Positions 1 to 10,076 of a DNA stretch of 64,000 bases are shown one piece after another. Source of the DNA: Streptomyces polyasparticus (lineage in GTDB: Bacteria; Actinomycetota; Actinomycetes; Streptomycetales; Streptomycetaceae); contig NZ_JACTVJ010000004.1 of the NCBI RefSeq assembly GCF_014493765.1, forward strand, positions 186,001 to 250,000, read 5' to 3'. The notes under the pieces are model-generated. The model was not told the origin of the DNA and did no database searches. It saw only the letters and a list, made by a program, of their open reading frames with translations. The translations under genes and the position numbers were made by a program. The first letter of the stretch is position 1; each line of letters opens with the position of its first letter.

Positions 1-495
1 CGCGATACCGCCCCACACGATGTTCTGCGAGGTCCGCCGCTTCAGGATCATCGTGTAGACGATCGAGTAGAAGAGCAGCGCTCCGAGCGCGAGCCAGGCC
101 GACAGCCAGTTGACCGCGAAGCCGAAGAGCAGCGTGGAGCCGATCGCCAGGGCGATGCCGAAGGCGAGGCATTCGTTCGGGCTCACCATGCCGGTGACCA
201 GCGGACGCTGCGACGTGCGCTCCATGAGCGCGTCGATGTCGCGGTCGTACCACATGTTCAGGGCGTTGGCCCCGCCCGCCGACAGATAGCCGCCGAGGCA
301 GGTCACGAGGACCAGCCACAGGTCCGGCACACCCTGTTCGGCGAGGAACATCACCGGCACGGTCGTAATGAGCAGAAGCTCGATGATCCGCGGCTTGGTC
401 AGCGCAATGAACGCCATGACACGGGCCTTGAACGGCCGGCGACTCGTGCTCGTAGTGTCAAGCACTCCCGCAGGACGGGACTCAACGGCCGTCAC
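1..495 (-). CDS. ctaB: Heme O synthase (protoheme IX farnesyltransferase), N-terminal part
   Basis: Integral-membrane prenyltransferase that adds a farnesyl group to heme B to make heme O for cytochrome c oxidase. Only the first 165 codons are in the window; the gene runs off the left edge. After a short Thr/Ser-rich start the protein reads [20 protein letters not shown], then [20 protein letters not shown], the Asp-rich prenyl-diphosphate site (DRDID) of the UbiA family, followed by hydrophobic segments. The GTG at 495 is the chosen start; the next in-frame Met is within the first helix. It is divergent from tkt, the usual actinobacterial arrangement. Confidence 0.93.
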   Translation of the reverse strand, partial: MTAVESRPAGVLDTTSTSRRPFKARVMAFIALTKPRIIELLLITTVPVMFLAEQGVPDLWLVLVTCLGGYLSAGGANALNMWYDRDIDALMERTSQRPLVTGMVSPNECLAFGIALAIGSTLLFGFAVNWLSAWLALGALLFYSIVYTMILKRRTSQNIVWGGIA

Positions 496-868
496 GCACA
501 CCCCTGACAGAGACTCCCAGCGAGCACCACGGAATGTCCGTTTCGATGTGAACACCCGGTAAAGGCTCGCGCGTACCAGGCCACTGTAGAGGTTGGCCAT
601 ACCTCGCCCGTCGCGGGGGTGGGTCGTGTTGCCGCAGGCAGGCCGCGGCCTGCTTCGGGAGGCGGAACCACCCGTGGCCGGGCAGTCTGGAGGAGGATCC
701 CGGCCACGTGCCGGGGTGCTCAATTGACGGGCGCTCCGCACCCATGTTTCACCGGTTGGATTGGCGGGTTGGGCGCGGAAAACAGCCGGTAGGCTCGACG
801 AACATCCGGTCGGCGCACGCCGCCGGGTTTCGACATGTGGAGCATGTGGAGAGGAGCCCTGACCCAGG
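496..868. other. Divergent spacer between ctaB and tkt
   Basis: About 370 bases without a convincing gene. Open frames here on both strands lack the third-position GC bias of the neighbours. It should hold the divergent promoters for ctaB and for the tkt-tal-zwf-opcA-pgl operon, but I could not pick a -35/-10 pair with confidence. A purine-rich GGAG lies about 15 bases before the tkt GTG. Confidence 0.6.
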
Positions 869-2956
869 GTGAGCACCAAGCCGACCACCACAGACCTCGA
901 GTGGACCGACCTCGACCAGCGCGCCGTAGATACGGGACGCATCCTGGCCGCGGATGCCGTACAGAAGGTCGGCAACGGCCATCCCGGTACGGCCATGAGC
1001 CTGTCCCCTGCCGCGTACACCCTCTTCCAGAAGGTGATGCGGCACGACCCGGCCGACCCGGAGTGGGTGGGGCGCGACCGTTTCGTGCTCTCCGCCGGTC
1101 ACTCGTCCCTGACCCTGTACATCCAGCTCTACCTGGCCGGCTTCGGCCTGGAGCTCGATGACCTGAAGGCCTTCCGCACCTGGGGCTCGAAGACCCCGGG
1201 CCACCCGGAGTACGGCCACACCGCCGGCGTCGAGACCACCACGGGCCCGCTCGGCCAGGGTGTGGCCAACGCCGTGGGCATGGCGATGGCCGCCCGCTAC
1301 GAGCGCGGCCTGTTCGACCCGGAGGCCGCCCCGGGCGAGTCCCCGTTCGACCACTTCGTGTACGCGATCGCCGGTGACGGCTGCCTGCAGGAGGGCATCT
1401 CCGCCGAGGCCTCCTCGCTCGCGGGCCACCAGAAGCTCGGCAACCTGGTCCTGCTGTGGGACGACAACCACATCTCGATCGAGGGCGACACGGAGACCGC
1501 GATCTCCGAGGACACCCTCAAGCGCTACGAGGCGTACGGCTGGCACGTCCAGCGCGTGGACCCGAAGCCGGACGGCGACCTGGACCCCGAGGCGCTCTAC
1601 AACGCGATCGAGGCCGCGAAGGCCGTGACGGACAAGCCGTCCTTCATCGCGATGCGCTCGATCATCGCCTGGCCCGCCCCGAACGCGCAGAACACCGAGG
1701 CCGCCCACGGCTCGGCGCTCGGCGACGACGAGGTGGCGGCCACCAAGCGCGTGCTCGGCTTCGACCCGGAGCAGAGCTTCGAGGTCGCCGACGAGGTCAT
1801 CGCCCACACCCGCGGCGCTCTGGCGCGCGGCGCCGAGGCCCGCAGCGAGTGGGAGAAGTCCCTCGCTGCCTGGCGCACCGCCAACCCGGAGCGCGCCGCC
1901 GAGTTCGACCGCATCAACGCGGGCGAGCTGCCAGCCGGCTGGGAGGAGAAGCTCCCGGAGTTCGAGACCGGCAAGGGTGTCGCCACCCGTGCCGCCTCCG
2001 GCAAGATCCTGCAGTCACTCGGCGCGGTGATCCCGGAGCTGTGGGGCGGTTCGGCCGACCTCGCGGGCTCCAACAACACCACGATCGACAAGACGAGTTC
2101 CTTCCTCCCCGAGGGCAACCCGCTGCCGGAGGCCGACCCGTACGGCCGCACGATCCACTTCGGCATCCGCGAGCACGCCATGGCCGCGGCCATGAACGGC
2201 ATCGCGCTGCACGGCCACACCCGGATCTACGGCGGCACCTTCCTGGTGTTCTCGGACTACATGCGCAACGCCGTGCGCCTGTCGGCCCTCATGCACCTGC
2301 CCGTCACGTACGTGTGGACGCATGACTCCATCGGTCTCGGCGAGGACGGCCCGACGCACCAGCCGGTCGAGCACCTGGCCGCGCTGCGCGCGATCCCGGG
2401 TCTCAACCTGGTCCGCCCGGCCGACGCCAACGAGACCGCGATCGCCTGGCGCGAGATCCTGCGCCGCGGCAAGAAGGACTACGGCAAGTCCGCGCCGCAC
2501 GGCCTCGCGCTGACGCGTCAGGGTGTGCCGACGTACGAGCGCAACGAGGATGCCGCCAAGGGTGGCTACGTGCTGTTCGAGGCCTCCAAGGAGACCCCGG
2601 ACCTGATCCTCATCGCCACCGGTTCCGAGGTGCAGCTCGCCGTCGCCGCGCGCGAGGCGCTCGAGGCCGAGGGTGTCGCCACCCGCGTCGTCTCGATGCC
2701 GTGTGTCGAGTGGTTCGAGGCCCAGGACCAGGGGTACCGGGACAGCGTCCTGCCGCCGTCCGTCAAGGCGCGGGTTGCCGTCGAGGCCGGTATCGGTCTG
2801 ACCTGGCACCGCTTCGTCGGGGACGCCGGACGCATCGTCTCGCTCGAGCACTTCGGTGCCTCGGCCGACGGCAAGGTGCTCTTCCAGGAGTTCGGCCTGA
2901 CCGCCGACGCGGTGACCGCGGCCGCCAAGGAATCTCTCGCCGCCGTTCAGCGCTGA
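869..2956 (+). CDS. tkt: Transketolase
   Basis: Thiamine-diphosphate enzyme moving two-carbon units between ketose donors and aldose acceptors in the non-oxidative pentose phosphate pathway. The 695-residue length is normal. GNGHPG near residue 36, the GDG...N TPP/Mg motif (AGDGCLQEG) near 168 and the transketolase signature region ([15 protein letters not shown]) near 485 are intact. The GTG at 869 follows a GGAG sequence and is the best start. It is the first gene of an operon with tal 43 bases downstream, then zwf, opcA and pgl. Confidence 0.97.
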   Translation: MSTKPTTTDLEWTDLDQRAVDTGRILAADAVQKVGNGHPGTAMSLSPAAYTLFQKVMRHDPADPEWVGRDRFVLSAGHSSLTLYIQLYLAGFGLELDDLKAFRTWGSKTPGHPEYGHTAGVETTTGPLGQGVANAVGMAMAARYERGLFDPEAAPGESPFDHFVYAIAGDGCLQEGISAEASSLAGHQKLGNLVLLWDDNHISIEGDTETAISEDTLKRYEAYGWHVQRVDPKPDGDLDPEALYNAIEAAKAVTDKPSFIAMRSIIAWPAPNAQNTEAAHGSALGDDEVAATKRVLGFDPEQSFEVADEVIAHTRGALARGAEARSEWEKSLAAWRTANPERAAEFDRINAGELPAGWEEKLPEFETGKGVATRAASGKILQSLGAVIPELWGGSADLAGSNNTTIDKTSSFLPEGNPLPEADPYGRTIHFGIREHAMAAAMNGIALHGHTRIYGGTFLVFSDYMRNAVRLSALMHLPVTYVWTHDSIGLGEDGPTHQPVEHLAALRAIPGLNLVRPADANETAIAWREILRRGKKDYGKSAPHGLALTRQGVPTYERNEDAAKGGYVLFEASKETPDLILIATGSEVQLAVAAREALEAEGVATRVVSMPCVEWFEAQDQGYRDSVLPPSVKARVAVEAGIGLTWHRFVGDAGRIVSLEHFGASADGKVLFQEFGLTADAVTAAAKESLAAVQR

Positions 2957-2999
2957 CGCCCATAGACGCTTCATACGACACGTAGGAGATGCAATTTCC

Positions 3000-4118
3000 A
3001 TGACAGACGCACTCAAGCGCCTCTCTGAAGAAGGCGTCGCGATCTGGCTGGACGACCTGTCGCGCAAGCGCATCACGTCCGGCAACCTGGCCGAGCTCAT
3101 CGACCAGAGCCATGTCGTGGGCGTCACGACCAACCCGTCGATCTTCCAGAAGGCGATCTCTTCGGGCGACGGTTACGAGCAGCAGCTCAGCGACCTCGCC
3201 GCCCGCAAGGTGACCGTCGAGGAAGCCATCCGCATGATCACCACCGCGGATGTACGGGACGCCGCCGACATCCTGCGCCCGGTCTTCGACGCGACCGAGG
3301 GCCAGGACGGCCGGGTGTCCATCGAGGTCGACCCGCGCCTGGCGCACAACACCAAGGCCACGGTCGCCGAGGCCAAGCAGCTGGCATGGCTGGTCGACCG
3401 GCCGAACACGCTCATCAAGATCCCGGCCACCAAGGCGGGTCTGCCGGCGATCACCGAGACGATCGGCCGGGGCATCAGCGTCAACGTCACGCTGATCTTC
3501 TCGCTCGAGCGCTACCGCGAGGTCATGGACGCCTACCTCGCGGGCCTGGAGCAGGCGAAGGCCAAGGGCCTGGACCTGTCCAAGATCCACTCAGTGGCCT
3601 CGTTCTTCGTGTCCCGCGTGGACACCGAGATCGACAAGCGCCTGGACGCGATCGGCACCGACGAGGCCAAGTCCCTCAAGGGCAAGGCCGCGCTCGCCAA
3701 CGCGCGTCTGGCGTACCAGGCGTACGAAGAGGTCTTCGGCTCCGACCGCTGGGGCGCCCTCGACAAGGCCGGCGCCAACAAGCAGCGTCCGCTGTGGGCC
3801 TCGACCGGCGTCAAGGACCCCGCGTACAAGGACACCCTGTACGTGGACGACCTGGTCGCGCCCGGCACGGTGAACACCATGCCGGAGGCCACCCTGGAGG
3901 CGACCGCCGACCACGGCGAGATCGTCGGCAACACCATCGCCGGCACCTACGAGCAGGCCCGCGCCGAGCTCGACGCCGTCGAGAAGCTCGGGATCTCGTA
4001 CGACGACGTCGTACAGCTCCTCGAGGACGAGGGCGTCGAGAAGTTCGAGGCGTCCTGGAACGACCTGCTCAAGTCGACCGAGGCAGAGCTCAAGAAGCTC
4101 GCCCCTTCGGAGGGCTGA
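3000..4118 (+). CDS. tal: Transaldolase
   Basis: Class I aldolase moving dihydroxyacetone units between sugar phosphates. The protein has 372 residues, the long actinobacterial type. The Schiff-base lysine region reads [10 protein letters not shown] near residue 140, and the [10 protein letters not shown] motif near 40 and [16 protein letters not shown] near 200 are typical. The start ATG is preceded by TAGGAGATGC, a good ribosome site. The gene sits 43 bases after tkt and ends 4 bases before zwf, so it is almost surely co-transcribed. Confidence 0.97.
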   Translation: MTDALKRLSEEGVAIWLDDLSRKRITSGNLAELIDQSHVVGVTTNPSIFQKAISSGDGYEQQLSDLAARKVTVEEAIRMITTADVRDAADILRPVFDATEGQDGRVSIEVDPRLAHNTKATVAEAKQLAWLVDRPNTLIKIPATKAGLPAITETIGRGISVNVTLIFSLERYREVMDAYLAGLEQAKAKGLDLSKIHSVASFFVSRVDTEIDKRLDAIGTDEAKSLKGKAALANARLAYQAYEEVFGSDRWGALDKAGANKQRPLWASTGVKDPAYKDTLYVDDLVAPGTVNTMPEATLEATADHGEIVGNTIAGTYEQARAELDAVEKLGISYDDVVQLLEDEGVEKFEASWNDLLKSTEAELKKLAPSEG

Positions 4119-4122
4119 CACC

Positions 4123-5652
4123 TTGACCGCACTCGGAGCCAATCCGCTCCGTGACGCAGCTGACCGACGGCTCCCGCGTATCGCGGGGCCGTCGGGCCTG
4201 GTGATCTTCGGCGTCACGGGCGATTTGTCGCGCAAAAAGCTGATGCCTGCCGTCTACGACCTGGCCAACCGCGGCCTGCTGCCGCCGGGCTTCTCGCTCG
4301 TCGGCTTCGCCCGCCGCGAATGGCAGGACGAGGACTTCGCGCAGGAGGTGCACGACGCGGTCAAGGAGCACGCGCGTACGCCCTTCCGCGAGGAGGTCTG
4401 GCAGCAGCTGATCCAGGGCATGCGTTTCGTCCAGGGCGACTTCGACGACGACAACGCCTTCGAAACGCTCAAGGCCACCATCGAGGACCTGGACAAGAAG
4501 CAGGGCACGGGCGGCAACTTCGCCTTCTACCTGTCCGTACCGCCCAAGTTCTTCCCGAAGGTCGTCCAGCAGCTCAAGAAGCACGGGCTCGCCGACCAGT
4601 CGGGCGACTCCTGGCGCCGCGCGGTGATCGAGAAGCCCTTCGGGCACGATCTCGCCTCCGCCAAGGAGCTCAACTCGATCGTGCACGAGGTGTTCGCGCC
4701 GGACCAGGTGTTCCGGATCGACCACTACCTCGGCAAGGAGACCGTCCAGAACATCCTGGCGCTCCGCTTCGCCAACACGCTCTTCGAGCCGCTCTGGAAC
4801 CGGTCGTATGTCGACCATGTCCAGATCACAATGGCCGAGGACATCGGCATCGGCGGCCGCGCCGGCTACTACGACGGCATCGGCGCCGCGCGTGACGTGA
4901 TCCAGAACCACCTGCTCCAGCTGCTCGCGCTGACCGCGATGGAGGAGCCCGCCTCCTTCGACGCGGATGCGCTCGCGGCCGAGAAGACCAAGGTGCTCGG
5001 CGCGGTCAAGCTGCCCGATGACCTGTCCACCGGCACCGTGCGCGGTCAGTACACGGCCGGCTGGCAGGGCGGCGAGAAGGTCATCGGCTATCTCCAGGAG
5101 GACGGCATCAACGCGTCCTCGAAGACCGACACCTACGCCGCGGTGAAGCTGCAGATCGACAACCGCCGCTGGGCGGGTGTGCCGTTCTATCTCCGTACGG
5201 GCAAGCGCCTCGGCCGCCGCGTCACCGAGATCGCGGTGGTCTTCCAGCGCGCGCCGCACTCCCCCTTCGACCACACCGCGACCGAGGAGCTGGGCCGCAA
5301 CGCCCTGGTCATCCGGGTCCAGCCGGACGAGGGCGTCACCGTGCGCTTCGGCTCCAAGGTGCCGGGCACGTCGATGGAGGTCCGGGACGTGTCCATGGAC
5401 TTCGCGTACGGCGAGTCCTTCACCGAGTCGAGCCCCGAGGCGTACGAGCGCCTCATCCTCGATGTCCTGCTCGGCGACTCCAACCTCTTCCCGCGTACGG
5501 AGGAGGTCGAGCTGTCCTGGAAGATCCTCGACCCGATCGAGCAGTACTGGGACAGCAACGGCAAGGCCGCCGAGTACCAGGCGGGCACCTGGGGTCCCGC
5601 CGAGGCGGACGAAATGCTCGAACGAGACGGACGGAGCTGGCGTCGGCCATGA
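4123..5652 (+). CDS. zwf: Glucose-6-phosphate 1-dehydrogenase
   Basis: First enzyme of the oxidative pentose phosphate pathway, making NADPH and 6-phosphogluconolactone. The 509-residue protein has the nucleotide motif [10 protein letters not shown] near residue 30 and the active-site signature [13 protein letters not shown] near 200. The start is a TTG at 4123 just after the tal stop, with GGAGGG overlapping the end of tal as ribosome site. The stop overlaps the opcA ATG (ATGA), implying translational coupling with its own allosteric partner. Confidence 0.97.
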   Translation: MTALGANPLRDAADRRLPRIAGPSGLVIFGVTGDLSRKKLMPAVYDLANRGLLPPGFSLVGFARREWQDEDFAQEVHDAVKEHARTPFREEVWQQLIQGMRFVQGDFDDDNAFETLKATIEDLDKKQGTGGNFAFYLSVPPKFFPKVVQQLKKHGLADQSGDSWRRAVIEKPFGHDLASAKELNSIVHEVFAPDQVFRIDHYLGKETVQNILALRFANTLFEPLWNRSYVDHVQITMAEDIGIGGRAGYYDGIGAARDVIQNHLLQLLALTAMEEPASFDADALAAEKTKVLGAVKLPDDLSTGTVRGQYTAGWQGGEKVIGYLQEDGINASSKTDTYAAVKLQIDNRRWAGVPFYLRTGKRLGRRVTEIAVVFQRAPHSPFDHTATEELGRNALVIRVQPDEGVTVRFGSKVPGTSMEVRDVSMDFAYGESFTESSPEAYERLILDVLLGDSNLFPRTEEVELSWKILDPIEQYWDSNGKAAEYQAGTWGPAEADEMLERDGRSWRRP

Positions 5653-6704
5653 AGATCGACCTCACGGACACCACCTCCAGCAAGATCAACAAGGCGCTCG
5701 TCAAGGGGCGCCGGGCCATCGGCACGCCCGCAGTCGGCATGGTGCTCACCCTCGTCATCGTCACCGACGAGGAGAACGCCTACGACGCGCTCAAGGCCGC
5801 CAGCGACGCCTCGCGCGAGCACCCCTCGCGCACGCTCGTGGTCATCAAGCGCGCCTCGCGCTCGCCCCGTGACCGCACCCAGTCCCGGCTCGACGCCGAG
5901 GTCAGGGTCGGCGCGGACGCGGGCACGGGCGAGACGGTGGTGCTCCGCCTGCACGGCGAGATCATCAACCACGCCCAGTCCGTGGTCCTTCCGCTGCTGC
6001 TTCCCGACGCCCCCGTGGTCGTCTGGTGGCCGGTGAACGCCCCGGTGTCGCCCGCCACCGACCCGCTCGGTGCGCTGGCCCAGCGTCGCGTCACCGACAC
6101 GTACGCGGCCGAGCAGCCGATCCACGAACTGGCCGCGCGCGCCGATGCGTACACCCCCGGCGACACGGATCTGTCCTGGACCCGCATCACGCCGTGGCGT
6201 TCGATGCTGGCCGCGGCGCTCGACCAGGTGACCTGCAAGGTGACCGAAGTCGAGGTGGAGGGCGAGGAGTACAACCCCAGCTGCGAGCTGCTCGCGATGT
6301 GGCTGGCCGACCGGCTCGGCGTCACCGTGCGCCGCACCCTGTCGGCCGGGCCCGGTCTCACCGCGGTCCGGATGAGCACCGACTGCGGCCCGATCGTCCT
6401 CGACCGCGCCGACGGCTCCCTCGCCACGCTCTCCATGCAGGGACAGCCCGACCGTGCCGTGGCGCTCAAGCGCCGCGAGACGGCCGAGCTGATCGCCGAG
6501 GAGCTGCGGCGGCTCGACCCTGACGACACGTATGCGTCCGCGCTGAAGTTCGGCGTGGACCGGCTCGGCGAGCCGGTCTCGATGCAGACGGTGCCGCCCC
6601 TGGATGAGCCCGCTGCTGCCGAGGCCGCTCCCGCTGCGGAGAAGCCCGCGAAGAAGGCAGCGAGCGGCAGCGGTCGTACGGCGAAGAAGGCAGCGAGCAA
6701 GTGA
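5649..6704 (+). CDS. opcA: G6PDH assembly/allosteric protein OpcA
   Basis: OpcA-family partner of glucose-6-phosphate dehydrogenase, needed in cyanobacteria and actinobacteria for full Zwf activity. The 351-residue protein starts in the last codon of zwf. The body (for example [11 protein letters not shown] and [11 protein letters not shown]) is typical of the family. The last 35 or so residues are a low-complexity Ala/Lys tail (PAKKAAS, AKKAAS) like the much longer tail on UvrA further right. The stop overlaps the pgl start. Confidence 0.94.
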   Translation: MKIDLTDTTSSKINKALVKGRRAIGTPAVGMVLTLVIVTDEENAYDALKAASDASREHPSRTLVVIKRASRSPRDRTQSRLDAEVRVGADAGTGETVVLRLHGEIINHAQSVVLPLLLPDAPVVVWWPVNAPVSPATDPLGALAQRRVTDTYAAEQPIHELAARADAYTPGDTDLSWTRITPWRSMLAAALDQVTCKVTEVEVEGEEYNPSCELLAMWLADRLGVTVRRTLSAGPGLTAVRMSTDCGPIVLDRADGSLATLSMQGQPDRAVALKRRETAELIAEELRRLDPDDTYASALKFGVDRLGEPVSMQTVPPLDEPAAAEAAPAAEKPAKKAASGSGRTAKKAASK

Positions 6705-7486
6705 CCGGATCACCTCAGCTGGTCGTCCACCGCGACAAGGAACTGATGGCGCAGGCCGCCGCGGCCCGGTTGCTCACGAAGATCGTGGACGCCCAGGCCG
6801 CGCGCGGCTCGGCGTCGGTGGTCCTGACGGGCGGCCGCAACGGCAACGGGCTGCTCGCCGCGCTCGCCGCCTCCCCCGCCCGTGACGCGATCGACTGGTC
6901 GCGGCTCGATCTGTGGTGGGGCGATGAAAGGTTCCTGCCGGAGGGCGACCCGGACCGCAATGTCACGCAGGCCCGCGAGGCCCTGCTCGACGCGGTGCCG
7001 CTCGACCCGGCGCGGGTGCATGCGATGCCGGCCTCGGACGGGGCGTACGGGAACGACGCGGACGCGGCGGCGGAGGCCTACGCGGCCGAGCTCGCCGCGG
7101 CCGCCCGGCCCGAGAACCACGCCCAAGTCCCGTCGTTCGACGTGCTGTTGCTCGGCGTCGGGCCCGACACCCACGTGGCCTCGCTGTTCCCGGAGCACCC
7201 GGGCGTCCGCGAGACCGAACGCATGGTCATCGGCGTGCACGGCGCACCCAAGCCCCCGCCCACCCGCATCTCGCTGACGCTCCCCGCGATCCGCGCGGCG
7301 CGTGAGGTGTGGCTGCTCGCGGCGGGCGAGGACAAGGCGAAGGCCGCGGCCATCGCGCTGTCCGGCACGGGCGAACTCCAGGCCCCGGCCGCGGGTGCGT
7401 ACGGCCGCAGCCGCACGCTGTGGCTCCTGGACTCGGCAGCGGCTTCGCAGCTGCCGCGAGCGCTGTACCCGCCGTCGCTCGCGTGA
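6701..7486 (+). CDS. pgl: 6-Phosphogluconolactonase
   Basis: Hydrolyses 6-phosphogluconolactone to 6-phosphogluconate. The 261-residue DevB/NagB-type protein has VVLTGGRNGNGLL near residue 35, WWGDERF near 72 and LLLGVGPDTHVASLFP near 150, all characteristic. The GTG start overlaps the end of opcA by 4 bases. It completes a Zwf-OpcA-Pgl unit for NADPH production. Confidence 0.95.
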   Translation: MTGSPQLVVHRDKELMAQAAAARLLTKIVDAQAARGSASVVLTGGRNGNGLLAALAASPARDAIDWSRLDLWWGDERFLPEGDPDRNVTQAREALLDAVPLDPARVHAMPASDGAYGNDADAAAEAYAAELAAAARPENHAQVPSFDVLLLGVGPDTHVASLFPEHPGVRETERMVIGVHGAPKPPPTRISLTLPAIRAAREVWLLAAGEDKAKAAAIALSGTGELQAPAAGAYGRSRTLWLLDSAAASQLPRALYPPSLA

Positions 7487-7493
7487 TCTCGGT

Positions 7494-7847
7494 ATGAATC
7501 CCGATGTCCAGGCCCTGCTCGCCCGCCAGTCCCCCGCAGTAGCGGAAACGGCCTGGCGGGCGGTCGGTCTGATCCTGGACCTCTACCCCGACGCGGTGGT
7601 CACCGTGGACGGCGGCGACATCGGATTCGGCTCGTCCACCGGCTACAAGGGCCTGGTCTTCGTCCTCTCCCCGCACACGTCCTGGGTCACCCTGGGCGTG
7701 GCCCGCGGCGCGACCCTGCCGGACCCGGAAGGCCTCCTCCAGGGCAAGGGCAAGGTCCACCGCCATGTGAAGCTCCACTCGGCGGCGGACATCGACCGGC
7801 CGGCTCTGCGCGCGGTGATGAACGAGGCGGTCGAGCGGCGGCAGTAG
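7494..7847 (+). CDS. DUF1801 domain protein
   Basis: A 117-residue cytoplasmic protein starting with the ATG 7 bases after the pgl stop, so probably the last gene of the pentose phosphate operon. The sequence (SPAVAETAWRAVGLILDLYPDAV, a VLSP strand and a VHRHVKL strand) fits the small alpha/beta DUF1801 (YdhG-like) family. No catalytic motif is visible and the function is unknown. It converges on the gene that ends at 7861. Confidence 0.8.
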   Translation: MNPDVQALLARQSPAVAETAWRAVGLILDLYPDAVVTVDGGDIGFGSSTGYKGLVFVLSPHTSWVTLGVARGATLPDPEGLLQGKGKVHRHVKLHSAADIDRPALRAVMNEAVERRQ

Positions 7848-7860
7848 GCCCGGCCGAGGG

Positions 7861-8721
7861 CTACGTCTTGCTCAGGCTGTACAGGTCCCAGCTGTCGGGG
7901 TCGCCGATGTACTGATAGAGGGTGGTCCGCTCCTGCGTGCCGCCCACGTTCCAGGGCGACCACTGGCATGCGGGAAGGTCCACGCTGACCTCCTGCAACC
8001 AGGCATCATCCCCGGGCTCGTACGTCCAAGTGCCCTCGCCTGTGCACGCTTTCGCCACGGTGTCGAAGTTCTCGTCAAGCTCGTGATCCTTCACACCGGA
8101 CGCGATGACGCTGCCGTCCGCGGTGAAGGTCAGCGTCGCGCCGTCTCCGTCGGACCAGGTGCCGACCAGTGCCGCCGGGGACATCAGCGGCGGACGGTAC
8201 GCCTCGATGATGTTCGTCTGGAGGGCCACTGCCCCCAGAACGCCGACGCCGATGACGGCGGTCATCCCCCACCCCACCACCGGGCCGACCAACCTCCGCC
8301 GCCGCAACCGGCCGAGCAGGGCCGGAACGCTGAGCCCGACGGTGGCCGCAGACCACAAGCCGACGGCCGCGACCCAGTCCACCGCGCCGGCCCCGGCAGC
8401 CGCTGCCGACAGGGTCGCGAGGACAGTCGCCACGACGACCGGCACCCACCACGCCTCGTGCCTGCCGAACTTCCGGGCCAGCACACTGCTCAGCCGGACC
8501 ACGGGAAGCACGAAGGCCGCCGAGACCGCGACCGCCAGGCAGGCGCCGCCCGCGGCCAGGACCGGCAGAGCCAGCACCCCCAAGGCGTAGTTGCCGCCCG
8601 CGTTGGGCGACTCCTGCGTCTGCCCGTACACCACACTCCCCACCAGAGCGAGTGCCGCCTCCAGGCACAGCACCACCGTCGACACCCAGATGATCCGGCC
8701 GGAAGCGCGCTCGTCCCCCAT
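7861..8721 (-). CDS. Multi-pass membrane protein of unknown function
   Basis: A 286-residue protein started at the ATG behind AAGGGGG. About five or six hydrophobic segments fill residues 12 to 165 (for example [55 protein letters not shown]). A soluble C-terminal part follows with LVGTWSDGDGATLTFTADGS, a beta-rich segment resembling the WxxD-type domains of Streptomyces envelope proteins, probably facing outside. A perfect palindrome overlaps its predicted -35 element. Confidence 0.75.
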   Translation of the reverse strand: MGDERASGRIIWVSTVVLCLEAALALVGSVVYGQTQESPNAGGNYALGVLALPVLAAGGACLAVAVSAAFVLPVVRLSSVLARKFGRHEAWWVPVVVATVLATLSAAAAGAGAVDWVAAVGLWSAATVGLSVPALLGRLRRRRLVGPVVGWGMTAVIGVGVLGAVALQTNIIEAYRPPLMSPAALVGTWSDGDGATLTFTADGSVIASGVKDHELDENFDTVAKACTGEGTWTYEPGDDAWLQEVSVDLPACQWSPWNVGGTQERTTLYQYIGDPDSWDLYSLSKT

Positions 8722-8787
8722 GGCAAACCCCCTTGTGACACGCCGCATCGACCGCGGCTCACACATCGGCCGACCGCCGCATCCGCC

Positions 8788-8816
8788 ATACTGCCAGAGG
8801 TTTTGAACGCGTTCAA
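8788..8816 (-). promoter_or_regulatory. Promoter with perfect 16-bp palindromic operator
   Basis: The palindrome TTTGAACGCGTTCAAA occupies 8802-8817. Read on the minus strand its right half supplies TTGAAC (8816-8811) as a -35, followed by a 17-base spacer and CAGTAT (8793-8788) as a -10, about 67 bases before the start of the membrane protein. The palindrome has the form of a TetR-family operator, and its overlap with the -35 suggests repression. No TetR gene is nearby. Confidence 0.6.
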
Positions 8817-8896
8817 ACACGGGTCGCCTCGGGTTCGACGAGGGCCTTGATTGCCGTACGGAGTGCCCTGCGGCGGCCCGGCGGTACGGTGCACGC

Positions 8897-9439
8897 ATGA
8901 GCGCACGGGAACGGACGTACCGGTACGTGGGGCCTGCGGACCTGCTCGCTCTCGTGCGCCCCGAGCGCATGGGCGCCGCGATGCGCTCATCGGCCGAACT
9001 GACGGCCTGGGTCGAGGACTTGCCGCCCACCGAGCTGACGGAGCCGTTCACCTTCGTCGTCACCACCGACGGGCTGCTCCGCCTGGCCGCACGCCGTAGC
9101 GAGCATGTGGTGTGCGCCGGCGGCCAGCTCGTGCTCGCGGCAGGCGAGATGACCTTCGTTGCCGAACCGTCGAGCGGCCGCTGGTCGGTTGTCGAGGTGA
9201 CCAACCAGTCCACCGGATACTGTCCGGACCCCGCTTCCTGGACCGCCGTGGCCGCCGCCTTGGACCGCGCCGGTATCGAGCACCCTGGCGGCTGGACCCA
9301 TGAGGTGGCTTTCCGGCGCTGCGAGGCCTGCCAGGAGCGCTCCATCGTGCGCGAGGACGACTACGTCTGCGTGTTCTGCGGCGCGCAGCTCCCGCGGCGG
9401 TGGAATGTGGATCCGGACGCCGCGGGTCAACTGCCGTAG
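8897..9439 (+). CDS. Unknown protein with C-terminal zinc ribbon
   Basis: A 180-residue protein, not recognised. The first 135 residues contain no membrane segment and alternate strands and helices. The end has two Cys pairs, RRCEACQERS and YVCVFCGAQLP, spaced like a treble-clef or rubredoxin-type zinc ribbon. It is divergent from the membrane protein to its left and may share control through the palindrome at 8802. The role could be nucleic-acid or protein binding, but this is only inference from the ribbon. Confidence 0.75.
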   Translation: MSARERTYRYVGPADLLALVRPERMGAAMRSSAELTAWVEDLPPTELTEPFTFVVTTDGLLRLAARRSEHVVCAGGQLVLAAGEMTFVAEPSSGRWSVVEVTNQSTGYCPDPASWTAVAAALDRAGIEHPGGWTHEVAFRRCEACQERSIVREDDYVCVFCGAQLPRRWNVDPDAAGQLP

Positions 9440-9485
9440 GAATTACGGAGGTTCCGGTAGCCGCACGGTCCTCGACCTCTCGACC

Positions 9486-9971
9486 TCAGGCCGCCTGATA
9501 ACTCGCGCCGTCCTTCGTGCGGCGCAGCAGACCGCCCTCCACGCAATAGCGGCGCAGCATCGCACTGTCGTCGTGCACCGTCGTGAAGCGCTGGTTCACC
9601 TCGGGCTCGGTGTACGGGTGGTTCTCCTCGAAGAGCGTGCGGACGAGGTACGCGAGGAGCTCATGGCGTACGGCGGGACGCATCGGCATCGAACGCAGCC
9701 GCCCCTCCGCGAAGAACGGGCGCAACTCCTTGGGGACGCCCTGCTCCTCACCTTGCGTCTCGGCCGCGAGCGCCTCCTGGAAGACGGCCGCGTCCGCCTT
9801 GAAGGACCCGTCGGGCAGCGGCTCCACCAGGCCGGCCTTGATGAGGCGCGCCAGATGCTTCTGCCCCGCCTTGCCGGCGGACGCCTCGGCGGCGTCACCG
9901 AAGCGGACGATGCTCGCGTACAGCTTCAGGCGTTCGGGATCGGCGAGGGCGGCGAGCAGATGCCGGCTCAT
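9486..9971 (-). CDS. DUF2087 domain protein, probable transcription regulator
   Basis: A 161-residue protein. The first 65 residues look like a winged helix (ADPERLKLYASIVRFGDA ... AGQKHLARLIKAGLVE) and the last 75 match DUF2087 (ENHPYTEPEVNQRFTTVHDDSAMLRRYCVEGGLL), a domain often found at the end of small ArsR-like regulators. It has its own spacer of about 105 bases before the next minus-strand gene. The target is unknown. Confidence 0.82.
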   Translation of the reverse strand: MSRHLLAALADPERLKLYASIVRFGDAAEASAGKAGQKHLARLIKAGLVEPLPDGSFKADAAVFQEALAAETQGEEQGVPKELRPFFAEGRLRSMPMRPAVRHELLAYLVRTLFEENHPYTEPEVNQRFTTVHDDSAMLRRYCVEGGLLRRTKDGASYQAA

Positions 9972-10076
9972 GAGGGGACCTTCCTGGGGGCGAGGGACGC
10001 CACGGACTGGGCCGCAGCAGTGTCACCCCCAGGACGGTCACCGCGCATCCGATTAACGGGCCGCGCGGTCAGCGCC

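Noticed and set aside
749-1807. Long minus-strand frames opposite tkt and similar long frames opposite most genes
   Set aside because: In very high-GC DNA the antisense and shifted frames stay open; their composition (Arg/Ala/Gly/Pro/Val only) is that of shadows.
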